From JBBQVZ01 sp038211015 (GTDB lineage Bacteria > Actinomycetota > UBA4738 > HRBIN12), in assembly GCA_038211015.1 (NCBI GenBank), contig JBBQVZ010000078.1, positions 1 through 16,355 of the forward strand: DNA of 16,355 nt, read 5' to 3'. The notes beneath the pieces are model-generated. The model did not search any database and had not been told where the DNA came from. It saw only the letters and a program-made list of their open reading frames with translations. The position numbers were made by a program, and so were the translations under genes. Below are positions 1 to 6,201 of the stretch, one piece after another (the first letter of the stretch is position 1; every line of letters begins with the position of its first letter).

Positions 1-556
1 CGTGATCGGCATCATCTACGCCAAGGACGTGCTCAAGGCGCTGCACCAGGGCAAGCACGACGCTCCGCTGAACGAGGTGGTCCGGGAAACGCACTTCATC
101 CCCGAGACGAAGAAGGTGGCCGAGCTGCTGCGCGAGATGCAACGCGACAAGTTCCACATCGCGCTGGTGACCGACGAGTACGGCTCGGTCTCCGGTCTGG
201 TGACGCTCGAGGACCTGTTGGAGGAGCTCGTCGGCGAGATCGCCGACGAGTACGACCGCGAGGAGCCGGAGCTCGTGCCGGTGGGCGACGGCCTCTACCG
301 CGTCTCGGGGAAGGCCTCCGTCGACGACGTGAACGAACTGCTCGACGCCGAGCTTCCCGACGAGGAGTGGGACACCGTGGCCGGCCTGATGCTCGAGCTG
401 TTCGGGCGTATCCCCAAGAGCGGCGACACGGTCGAGTTCCAGGGGCTGACGTTCACGGCCGAGGAGGTTCAGGGTCGCCGGATCGCGAAGGTGCTCATCG
501 CGGTGCCCCAGCCGGATCCCGATGGCCAGCCAGACGGAGAGTTGACCCAGTCATGA
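1..556 (+). CDS. CBS-domain / CorC-HlyC-type membrane-associated protein (5' partial)
   Basis: The gene enters from the left edge in frame with base 2, so the N-terminal part (normally a membrane DUF21/CNNM domain and most of the first CBS domain) is missing. The 184 visible residues show the last strand of one CBS domain (about 1-14), a full second CBS domain (about 25-80, with DEYGSVSGLVT at 58-68), an acidic linker, then a CorC/HlyC transporter-associated domain (about 93-168, with GLYRVSGKASVDDVN). Members of this family are inner-membrane proteins linked to Mg/Co efflux or resistance; substrate and direction are not shown here. The GTG at base 2 is probably an internal Val, not the start. 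The stop TGA overlaps the ATG of cdd by 4 nt, suggesting translational coupling. In Actinomycetota this gene usually sits between ybeY and cdd or era, as here. Confidence 0.88.
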   Translation, partial: VIGIIYAKDVLKALHQGKHDAPLNEVVRETHFIPETKKVAELLREMQRDKFHIALVTDEYGSVSGLVTLEDLLEELVGEIADEYDREEPELVPVGDGLYRVSGKASVDDVNELLDAELPDEEWDTVAGLMLELFGRIPKSGDTVEFQGLTFTAEEVQGRRIAKVLIAVPQPDPDGQPDGELTQS

Positions 557-960
557 GCCCGATGGGAGACGACATCCTGGACGGCCTCGTCCAAGCGGCT
601 CGCGAAGCGAGGGAACGGTTCTACGCCCCCTACAGCGGGTTCGCGGTCGGTGCGGCGATCCTGGCGGCGGGCAGGACGTTCGTCGGCGCGAACGTCGAGA
701 ACGCGAGCTATCCGCTCTCGGTCTGCGCGGAGCGGAACGCGGTGGGCGCCATGATCGCGGGCGGCGAACGGCGGATCGAGGCCGTCGCCGTCTTCGCCGG
801 CGGGGACGACGGTCCGGCGTCGCCGTGCGGCGGGTGTCGTCAGGTGCTGGCGGAGTTCGCCGTCGACAGCGTGCCGGTGGTCTCCGAGCACGTGTCGGGG
901 GAACGCGTCCGATGGACCGTCGGCGAGTTGCTCCCGGCAGCGTTCCGACTCACGCCGTGA
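553..960 (+). CDS. cdd: Cytidine deaminase
   Basis: Zinc-dependent hydrolytic deamination of cytidine and deoxycytidine to uridine and deoxyuridine in the cytosolic pyrimidine salvage pathway. The 135-residue length fits the short homotetrameric class. The fold's signature is clear: substrate-binding region NVENASYPLSVCAERNA (47-63), with Cys58 as a zinc ligand and Glu60 as the proton shuttle, then PCGGCRQVLAEF (91-102), with Cys92 and Cys95 as the other zinc ligands. The three-Cys ligand set is typical of the tetrameric Gram-positive enzymes. The start is the ATG overlapping the upstream stop (ATGA), preceded by GGAGAG about 11 nt upstream; an in-frame ATG at 562 is an alternative. Its stop overlaps the GTG of era, so the three genes look translationally coupled. 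Functionally it pairs with deoC 1.4 kb downstream. Confidence 0.95.
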   Translation: MSPMGDDILDGLVQAAREARERFYAPYSGFAVGAAILAAGRTFVGANVENASYPLSVCAERNAVGAMIAGGERRIEAVAVFAGGDDGPASPCGGCRQVLAEFAVDSVPVVSEHVSGERVRWTVGELLPAAFRLTP

Positions 961-1841
961 CGGGGTTCCGCTCGGGCATCGTGGCGGTCGTGGGGAGACC
1001 GAACGTCGGCAAGTCCACACTCGTCAACGCGCTCGTCGGCCGGAAGATCGCGATCGTGTCGGACAAGCCACAGACGACACGTCGACACATCCGGGCGATC
1101 CTCAACACCGAGGACGCGCAGGTCGTGTTCACCGACACGCCGGGCTTCCACAAGCCCTCGACGCTCCTGGGCACACGCCTCAACAACCTGGTGCGCGACG
1201 CGGTCGAAGGCGTCGACGCCGTGGTGCTGGTCGTCGACGCGGCGGCGGGCGTCGGCCGCGGCGACGCATACGTGTACTCCCACCAGGTCGTCTCGGGGCA
1301 CGGCCTGAAGGTCTGTGCGGTGAACAAGGTGGACGGGCTGCACCACCACAACCTTGTGCCCCAGCTCGCCCGCGTTCAGGAGATGGGGGAGTTCGACGAG
1401 ATCGTGCCCGTCTCCGCGCAGAGCGGCGAAGGCGTCGATGTGTTGCGCGACCTGCTCCTCTTGCGGATGCCCGAGGGTCCGCCGCTCTATCCCTCGGACG
1501 CCGACACCGACGAGCCCATCGAGATCACCTTGGCCGAGCTGGTGCGCGAGCAGGCGCTCCGCGTGACGCGCGAGGAGGTGCCCCATTCGATCGCCGTGGT
1601 CGTCGACGAGGTCGAGCGCGAAGGAGATCTGACGAGCATCCACGCCTCCCTGGTCGTGGAGCGCGACTCGCAGAAGGGCATCGTGATCGGCCACGGCGGC
1701 GAGACGCTGAAGGCCATCGGGACGGCCGCCCGGATGCAGATGGAGCCGTTGCTCGGCACCCGCGTGTTCCTCGACCTCCGCGTCAAGGTCCTCAAGGAGT
1801 GGCAACGGGACCCGCGAGCGCTGGACAAGCTCGGCCTGTAA
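957..1841 (+). CDS. era: GTPase Era
   Basis: Ras-like GTPase with a KH RNA-binding domain. It binds the 3' end of 16S rRNA and acts in 30S subunit assembly, in the cytosol and at the membrane. Starting at GTG 957, which overlaps the cdd stop as GTGA, gives 294 residues, the usual Era size. G1 is GRPNVGKS (13-20), switch region DKPQTTRRH (36-44), G3 DTPG (60-63), G4 NKVD (123-126) and G5 SAQ (153-155). The C-terminal KH domain carries GIVIGHGGETLKAIG (241-255), with the GxxG loop at 245-248, and ends in the family's usual LKEWQRD segment. The frame stays open upstream of 957, but that part lies inside cdd and is not Era-like. In many actinobacteria era is followed closely by recO; here five genes intervene. 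Confidence 0.96.
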   Translation: MTGFRSGIVAVVGRPNVGKSTLVNALVGRKIAIVSDKPQTTRRHIRAILNTEDAQVVFTDTPGFHKPSTLLGTRLNNLVRDAVEGVDAVVLVVDAAAGVGRGDAYVYSHQVVSGHGLKVCAVNKVDGLHHHNLVPQLARVQEMGEFDEIVPVSAQSGEGVDVLRDLLLLRMPEGPPLYPSDADTDEPIEITLAELVREQALRVTREEVPHSIAVVVDEVEREGDLTSIHASLVVERDSQKGIVIGHGGETLKAIGTAARMQMEPLLGTRVFLDLRVKVLKEWQRDPRALDKLGL

Positions 1842-1853
1842 GGCATCGCCGGG

Positions 1854-2264
1854 CTACGAGACGATCACCGTTCCGGTCATGGTCGAGTGGATCTTGCAGT
1901 GGAAGTCGTACGACCCGGGCTCCAGGCCCGCCGATTCGCCGTTGAAGGTCTGACCGCCGTCGATCGAGACGTCGACCTGCGTGCCGTCGATCGTGAACGT
2001 GTGCGTGACGGCGTCCTTGTTCTCGACGGTGATGAAAGATGCCGACTTCGCGGAGAAGCAGTCCGGCTGGAAGGCGAGATCCTGGATCGTCACGACGAAC
2101 GGGTCGTCGCCCGTGAGATCGACCGCGTTGTCCGCGGTGCATCCGGCGGGGCCAGTCGACGAGCCGCCGCCGGTCGAACCCGTATCGCCGCCTCCACCAT
2201 CGCTGCCGCAGGCCCCACCGGTCAGGGCGGTCAGGGCGACCAACGCGATGAGCATCTTCCGCAT
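1854..2264 (-). CDS. Cupredoxin/plastocyanin-like copper-binding lipoprotein
   Basis: A 136-residue exported protein. The N-terminus (KMLIALVALTALTGGAC) is a signal peptide ending in a lipobox-like site with Cys19 as the likely lipidated residue, followed by a Gly/Ser/Thr-rich tether (20-40). The rest is a cupredoxin beta-sandwich. His88 (DAVTHTF) and the C-terminal cluster Cys123-x2-His126-x2-Met129 give the four type 1 copper ligands in the order seen in plastocyanin and pseudoazurin. Cys42 and Cys69 could form a disulfide. Such lipoproteins usually carry electrons or handle copper at the outer face of the membrane; the redox partner is not visible here. An AAGGAG ribosome-binding site (2272-2277) lies 7 nt before the ATG. 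The gene is convergent with era (12 bp between stops) and divergent from deoC, so it is probably its own transcription unit. Confidence 0.85.
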   Translation of the reverse strand: MRKMLIALVALTALTGGACGSDGGGGDTGSTGGGSSTGPAGCTADNAVDLTGDDPFVVTIQDLAFQPDCFSAKSASFITVENKDAVTHTFTIDGTQVDVSIDGGQTFNGESAGLEPGSYDFHCKIHSTMTGTVIVS

Positions 2265-2304
2265 GTCGAAGCTCCTTCAGGTCCGTGTCCTTCGATCCGG
2301 AGGG

Positions 2305-2310
2305 AGCATA
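2305..2310 (-). promoter_or_regulatory. Putative -10 element for the cupredoxin lipoprotein gene
   Basis: Read on the reverse strand, this is TATGCT, a good match to a sigma70-type -10 box, about 40 nt before the start codon with a clear ribosome-binding site in between. No convincing -35 box is seen, which is common in actinobacteria. Call made by pattern only. Confidence 0.35.
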
Positions 2311-2346
2311 GCGTCGGCGCCCGGGCGGCGTTCGAAGTGCGTCGGC

Positions 2347-2365
2347 TACGATGGGCGAGGAGGAG
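2347..2365 (+). promoter_or_regulatory. Putative -10 element (TACGAT) and strong RBS for deoC
   Basis: TACGAT at 2347-2352 resembles an actinobacterial -10 box (TANNNT). GAGGAGGAG at 2357-2365 is a strong Shine-Dalgarno sequence 5 nt before GTG 2371 and settles the deoC start, since the reading frame itself is open much further upstream. With the -10 so close, the 5' leader would be only about 10-15 nt, barely including the RBS. That makes the promoter call weaker than the RBS call. Confidence 0.45.
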
Positions 2366-2370
2366 CGTCC

Positions 2371-3330
2371 GTGTCCCAGTCAGCCGAGATCCAGCCCAGC
2401 GACCGCCGCCCCGTCCTGTCGGGGGGAGCGGAGGCGCACCGCTTGGTCATGCACGCGGTGGCCGTCGACGCGGTCGGGTTGGAGGAGCGGGCTGCGTCGC
2501 TCGCGAAACGCTCGATCAAGAAGTCCTCGAAGCTCTGGGCGCTGGACCTGGCGATCCGATGCATGGACCTGACGACCCTGGAGGGCACCGACACGACCGG
2601 CAAGATCGTTGCCATGTGCTCCAAAGCCGTCCGACCGGATCCCATCGACCCGTCCATCCCCTCGGTGGCAGCCGTCTGCCTGTACCCGCAACTCGTGCCG
2701 GTCGCCGTCGAGCAGCTCGAGGGTACCGGTGTGCATGTCGCGAGCGTCGCGGGAGCGTTCCCTTCCGGGCTCGGTCCACTCGATGCGCGGCTCCGCGAGA
2801 TCGCGGAGGTCGTGGAGCTCGGTGCAGACGAGGTCGACATCGTCCTCAACCGCTCCTTGTTCCTGGGCGGTCGGTACGCGCAGGCATACGACGAGATCGT
2901 GGCGTCGCGCGAGGCCGCGGGCTCGGCTCACCTGAAGGTGATCCTGGAGACCGGCGAGCTGGGCAGCTACGACCGGATCCGCCAGGCGTCGATGCTCGCC
3001 ATGGCGGCGGGCGCGGACTTCATCAAGACCTCGACCGGCAAGATCTCGGTCGGTGCGACGCTGCCGTCCGCGCTCTGCATGATGGAGGCAGCGCGCGACT
3101 TCCACCGGCAGACCGGTGTGGAGGTGGGCATCAAGGTCGCCGGCGGCGTCCGGAAGTCGAAGCAGTCGATCCAGTACCTGACCATCCTCTACGAGACGCT
3201 CGGTGCGAGATGGATGACACCGGACCGCTTCCGGATCGGCGCATCCACGTTGCTGAACGACGTGTTGATGCAGATCGACAAAGAACGGACCGGCCGCTAC
3301 CAGGGTCGCGACTACTTCACGGTGGACTAG
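2371..3330 (+). CDS. deoC: Deoxyribose-phosphate aldolase (DERA), animal-like long form
   Basis: Class I aldolase that splits 2-deoxyribose 5-phosphate into acetaldehyde and glyceraldehyde 3-phosphate, the last step of deoxyribonucleoside catabolism. The catalytic set is intact: DEVDIVLNR (153-161, with Asp156), the Schiff-base lysine Lys219 in DFIKTSTGK (216-224), and the second lysine Lys255 in GIKVAGGVR (253-261). At 319 residues it matches the roughly 318-residue vertebrate enzyme rather than the roughly 220-260-residue common bacterial form. It shares with that type the N-terminal helical extension, the DLTTL segment (66-70), NRSL, HLK.IL.TGELG and the RIGASTLL segment near the C-terminus. 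The GTG start is fixed by a GAGGAGGAG site 5 nt upstream. The stop is directly followed by the ATG of the aldehyde dehydrogenase gene, giving a pathway operon in which the acetaldehyde can be oxidised. Confidence 0.95.
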   Translation: MSQSAEIQPSDRRPVLSGGAEAHRLVMHAVAVDAVGLEERAASLAKRSIKKSSKLWALDLAIRCMDLTTLEGTDTTGKIVAMCSKAVRPDPIDPSIPSVAAVCLYPQLVPVAVEQLEGTGVHVASVAGAFPSGLGPLDARLREIAEVVELGADEVDIVLNRSLFLGGRYAQAYDEIVASREAAGSAHLKVILETGELGSYDRIRQASMLAMAAGADFIKTSTGKISVGATLPSALCMMEAARDFHRQTGVEVGIKVAGGVRKSKQSIQYLTILYETLGARWMTPDRFRIGASTLLNDVLMQIDKERTGRYQGRDYFTVD

Positions 3331-4800
3331 ATGAGCGAAGCGATCCAGCCAACCGTCCAATGGGAGTACGCGCCCGCGCCCGAATCGACCGAAGTCGTCA
3401 GGCTCGAGGAGACGTACGGCCTGTTCATCAACGGCGAGTTCGTCGAGCCCAAGTCGGGGAAGCGGTACGTGACGATCAACCCGGCCACCGAGGAGCCACT
3501 CGCCCAGGTCGCCGAGGCCGGTCCCGAGGACGTGGCGCTCGCTGTCGATGCCGCACGCGACGCGTCCGAAGGGCGTTGGCGCCAGATGCCCGGATCCGAG
3601 CGCGCGAAGTACCTCTACCGGATCGCCCGACAGCTCCAGGAGCGGGCGCGCGAGTTCGCGGTGCTGGAGACGTTGAACGGTGGCAAGCCGATCAAGGAGG
3701 CCCGCGACATCGACATCCCGCTCTCGGCCGCGCACTTCTTCTACTACGCCGGCTGGGCCGACAAGCTGGAGTACGCGTTCCCCGGACGAAGCGTCCACCC
3801 CATCGGTGTTGCGGGGCAGATCATCCCGTGGAACTTCCCCCTGATGATGGCTGCGTGGAAGCTCGCCCCCGCGCTCGCGACCGGCAACACGGTCGTCCTG
3901 AAGCCCGCGGAGACCACGCCGCTCACTGCCCTGCTGCTGGCCCAGGTGATCCAGGAGGCCGAGCTGCCGCCCGGCGTCGTGAACATCGTGACGGGTGCCG
4001 GCGACACGGGCGGTGCGCTGGTCGACGCGTCCGTCGACAAGATCGCGTTCACAGGATCGACCGAGGTGGGCAAGCGCATCCGGCGTTCGATCGCCGGCAG
4101 TGGCAAGCGCCTCACCCTGGAGCTGGGCGGCAAGGGCGCGAACATCGTGTTCGAGGACGCGCCGCTCGACCAGGCGGTCGAGGGAGTGGTGAACGGCATC
4201 TTCTTCAACCAGGGCCACGTGTGTTGCGCGGGTTCGCGCCTGTTGGTGCAGGAGCCGGTGTTCGACGCGTTGATCGAGAAGCTCAAGGCGAGGCTCCAGA
4301 CGCTCCGCGTCGGTGACCCGCTCGACAAGAACACCGACGTGGGCGCCATCAACTCTCGCGCGCAGCTGGAGAAGATCGAGGAGCTCGTGGCGCATGGCGT
4401 CGACGAGGGCGCCGAGATATACCAGCCGGAGTGCGTCCTTCCCGACCGCGGGTTCTGGTTCCGTCCCACGCTGTTCACGGGCGTCTCGCAATCGCATCGC
4501 ATCGCCCGCGAGGAGATCTTCGGCCCGGTGCTCTCGATCCTGACGTTCCGCACGCCCGAGGAGGCCGTGGAGAAGGCGAACAACACGCCGTTCGGATTGA
4601 GCGCCGGCGTGTGGACGGAGAAGGGTTCCCGGATCCTGTGGATGGCGGAGCGCCTCCGCGCCGGTGTCGTCTGGGCGAACACGTTCAACCGGTTCGATCC
4701 GGCATCGCCGTTCGGTGGCTACAAGGAGAGCGGCTTCGGGAGGGAAGGCGGTCTGCACGGCCTGGAGCCGTACCTCCAGCTCGAGCCGGTCGACGCATGA
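3331..4800 (+). CDS. NAD(P)-dependent aldehyde dehydrogenase, catalytic subunit of a probable split ALDH16
   Basis: A complete 489-residue ALDH-superfamily enzyme that oxidises aldehydes to carboxylates in the cytosol. Residues seen: PWNFP with oxyanion-hole Asn168, cofactor-binding Lys191 in KPAETTPL, Rossmann motif FTGSTEVG (240-247), general base Glu264 in LELGGKG, nucleophile Cys298 in the run NQGHVCCAGSR (293-303), and Glu395 in EEIFGPV. The ATG abuts the deoC stop with no gap, and the next gene overlaps its stop as ATGA. Position next to deoC suggests acetaldehyde as a physiological substrate (inference). The following gene encodes a second, shorter ALDH-like domain. This one-full-plus-one-partial arrangement is the domain order of ALDH16 proteins, in which both parts lie on one chain. 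Substrate range cannot be read from the sequence. Confidence 0.93.
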   Translation: MSEAIQPTVQWEYAPAPESTEVVRLEETYGLFINGEFVEPKSGKRYVTINPATEEPLAQVAEAGPEDVALAVDAARDASEGRWRQMPGSERAKYLYRIARQLQERAREFAVLETLNGGKPIKEARDIDIPLSAAHFFYYAGWADKLEYAFPGRSVHPIGVAGQIIPWNFPLMMAAWKLAPALATGNTVVLKPAETTPLTALLLAQVIQEAELPPGVVNIVTGAGDTGGALVDASVDKIAFTGSTEVGKRIRRSIAGSGKRLTLELGGKGANIVFEDAPLDQAVEGVVNGIFFNQGHVCCAGSRLLVQEPVFDALIEKLKARLQTLRVGDPLDKNTDVGAINSRAQLEKIEELVAHGVDEGAEIYQPECVLPDRGFWFRPTLFTGVSQSHRIAREEIFGPVLSILTFRTPEEAVEKANNTPFGLSAGVWTEKGSRILWMAERLRAGVVWANTFNRFDPASPFGGYKESGFGREGGLHGLEPYLQLEPVDA

Positions 4801-5660
4801 CTTCCGACGAGCGTCTCCCCGTCAAACGGACCGCCAAGCTGTTCATCGGTGGGAAGTTCCCGCGGAGCGAGTCCGGCCGTTCCTACGAGGTCCTCGCGGA
4901 TGACGGCCGGCCGCTGGGATACGCGGCGCAGGCCTCCCGCAAAGATCTGCGTGACGCGGTGGTGGCGGCCCGTGCGGCACAGCCGGGCTGGGCGGGCATG
5001 ACCGCGTTCAACCGAGGCCAGATCCTGTATCGCGTCGCCGAGCTGATGGAGGGCAGGAGGGAACAGTTCCGGGCGGAGCTTTCCGACGCGGGAGTTGCCG
5101 ATCCCGATCGCGGCGTGGACGCCGCGATCGACCGATGGGTCTGGTACGCGGGCTGGTGCGACAAGGTGCACCAGGCGCTCGGCTCGACGAACCCGGTCGC
5201 CGGTCCGTACTTCAACTTCACGATCCCCGAACCCACCGGCGTGGTCGGCGTGATCGCGCCCGGGGATCGATCGCTGCTCGGCCTGGTGTCCCGGCTGGCT
5301 CCGGCGATCGTCGGAGGGACCACGGTCGTGGCCGTCGCGAGCGAGACCACGCCGCTGCCGGCCGTCTCGCTCGCCGAGGTCCTGGCGACGTCTGATGTTC
5401 CCGGTGGGGTCGTCAATCTGCTCACGGGCAAGACCCGCGAGCTCGTCCCGTGGCTCGCCGGCCATATGGACGTCAACGCCATCGACGTCACCGGCGTACC
5501 GGAAGACCTCTTGCAGGAGGTCGAGCAGCTGGCCGCCGAGAACGTGAAGCGGATCCACGCGGCCCGCGACGTCGACCCGTTCGCCTCCGCTGCGCAGAGC
5601 CCGTACGAGATCACGGCGCTCATGGAGTTCAAGACGGTCTGGCACCCGATGGGCGCCTGA
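4797..5660 (+). CDS. Non-catalytic aldehyde-dehydrogenase-like protein (ALDH16 C-terminal-domain type)
   Basis: A 287-residue protein homologous to the cofactor-binding half of ALDH. FIGGKF (about 16-21) matches FINGEF of the upstream enzyme, GVVGVIAP matches GVAGQIIP, ETTPLPA matches ETTPLTA, and GGVVNLLTG matches PGVVNIVTG. The functional residues are gone: PWNFP has become PGDRS, the KPAE lysine is lost (VASE), the FTGST loop is VTGVP, and the entire catalytic domain with the ELGGK glutamate and the Cys is absent. After about residue 230 the chain turns into a helix and a tail (KRIHAARDVDPF, ALMEFKTVWHPMGA) that resembles the end of an ALDH chain. It is therefore probably a structural or regulatory partner, not an enzyme. 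It overlaps the previous gene by 4 nt. A decayed ALDH gene is less likely, because the frame is clean and the deletion leaves a coherent end. Confidence 0.82.
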   Translation: MTSDERLPVKRTAKLFIGGKFPRSESGRSYEVLADDGRPLGYAAQASRKDLRDAVVAARAAQPGWAGMTAFNRGQILYRVAELMEGRREQFRAELSDAGVADPDRGVDAAIDRWVWYAGWCDKVHQALGSTNPVAGPYFNFTIPEPTGVVGVIAPGDRSLLGLVSRLAPAIVGGTTVVAVASETTPLPAVSLAEVLATSDVPGGVVNLLTGKTRELVPWLAGHMDVNAIDVTGVPEDLLQEVEQLAAENVKRIHAARDVDPFASAAQSPYEITALMEFKTVWHPMGA

Positions 5661-5667
5661 CCCTCCG

Positions 5668-6021
5668 CTAGATCCGCTGGTGCTGTGTCCGTTCCAACGC
5701 TTCCAACGCCTGGAACATCTCGGCACGCGCGCTCCCCGGCGAGACGACGTCGGGGTTGAGCTGGGTGGCCGGCGCTCTTGTCGATCGCAGCCCGTTCATC
5801 GCATCGAGCATCTCGGCGCGACGGGCGTCTCCGAGCGACAGGGCTCCGATCGCCGAGAGCGTCGATGCACGAACGCCCAGCGACGGCGTGGTCGGGGCCG
5901 TCTCACGTCCGATGAGCGCCCCGGCGAACAACGCGGTGGCGATGGATGCGGCGACGACGAGCCGCCGCCCGCTCCGGTGGATGATCACGCTGTCCGGCAT
6001 CTGCAGCTGTTGCGTCGACAT
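5668..6021 (-). CDS. Small single-pass membrane protein with a duplicated helical motif, function unknown
   Basis: I do not recognise this 117-residue protein. The N-terminal 20 residues are polar with basic residues (IHRSGRR), then one membrane span (about 21-37, LVVAASIATALFAGALI), then an Ala/Ser/Thr-rich outer part. That part holds two copies of a helix-like motif: ARRAEMLDAMNGLRSTR (66-82) and ARAEMFQALEALERTQ (98-113), sharing AR-AEM-x2-A-x3-L. The start at 6021 is chosen because a GGAGGGAAGGAG purine run lies just before it; the in-frame ATG at 6057 has no such site. It converges on the ALDH-like gene (7 bp between stops) and is divergent from recO. It is real on frame integrity, RBS and composition, but no role can be named. 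Confidence 0.7.
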   Translation of the reverse strand: MSTQQLQMPDSVIIHRSGRRLVVAASIATALFAGALIGRETAPTTPSLGVRASTLSAIGALSLGDARRAEMLDAMNGLRSTRAPATQLNPDVVSPGSARAEMFQALEALERTQHQRI

Positions 6022-6089
6022 CGTGCTCTCCTTCCCTCCTTCGATGACTCCGCCCACGCTACGGGCCCTCTCAGGAGCGTTCGGTGGCA

Positions 6090-6178
6090 GCGGTCACGGT
6101 CCCGTCGTGGTTTCGGTCACCAGACGATGTGGCGTGACCGCCACGGAAACGTCACAAGTCGAATCCGGGTTCCGTGAC
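6090..6178. promoter_or_regulatory. Cluster of five GTCAC/GTGAC half-sites between divergent genes (putative operator region)
   Basis: The 180-bp gap between the reverse small membrane gene and recO holds GTCAC at 6094-6098, 6116-6120 and 6151-6155, and GTGAC (its complement) at 6134-6138 and 6174-6178. The first and third lie within 9-bp inverted arms, GCGGTCACG (6090-6098) and CGTGACCGC (6133-6141). Start-to-start spacings are 22, 18, 17 and 23 bp, near two helical turns. This could be a repressor or activator site serving either gene; the regulator is unknown. Confidence 0.4.
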
Positions 6179-6189
6179 AGTCGGACAAG

Positions 6190-6195
6190 TACGAT
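6190..6195 (+). promoter_or_regulatory. Putative -10 element for leaderless recO-uppS transcription
   Basis: TACGAT ends 6 nt before the recO ATG at 6202, which is the distance at which a -10 box places the transcription start on the first base of the start codon. There is no Shine-Dalgarno sequence before the ATG. Leaderless mRNAs with TANNNT boxes at this spacing are common in actinobacteria. No clear -35 is present at the usual distance. Confidence 0.55.
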
Positions 6196-6201
6196 TCGTG
6201 A

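Noticed and set aside
1887..4316. An 809-codon forward open frame running through the cupredoxin gene, deoC and the ALDH gene
   Set aside because: It crosses genes on both strands in a different frame and encodes Arg/Gly-rich sequence without domains.
2380..4758. A 792-codon reverse open frame opposite deoC and the ALDH gene
   Set aside because: Shadow of strongly conserved forward genes; composition dominated by Arg, Asp, His and Leu with no motif.
4797..5660. Decayed ALDH pseudogene
   Set aside because: The frame is intact, it overlaps the upstream gene exactly as a coupled gene would, and the loss pattern matches the non-catalytic C-terminal domain of ALDH16 rather than random decay.
6022..6201. 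LexA (SOS) box upstream of recO
   Set aside because: No GAAC-N4-GTTC or similar palindrome found; the repeated element is GTCAC instead.
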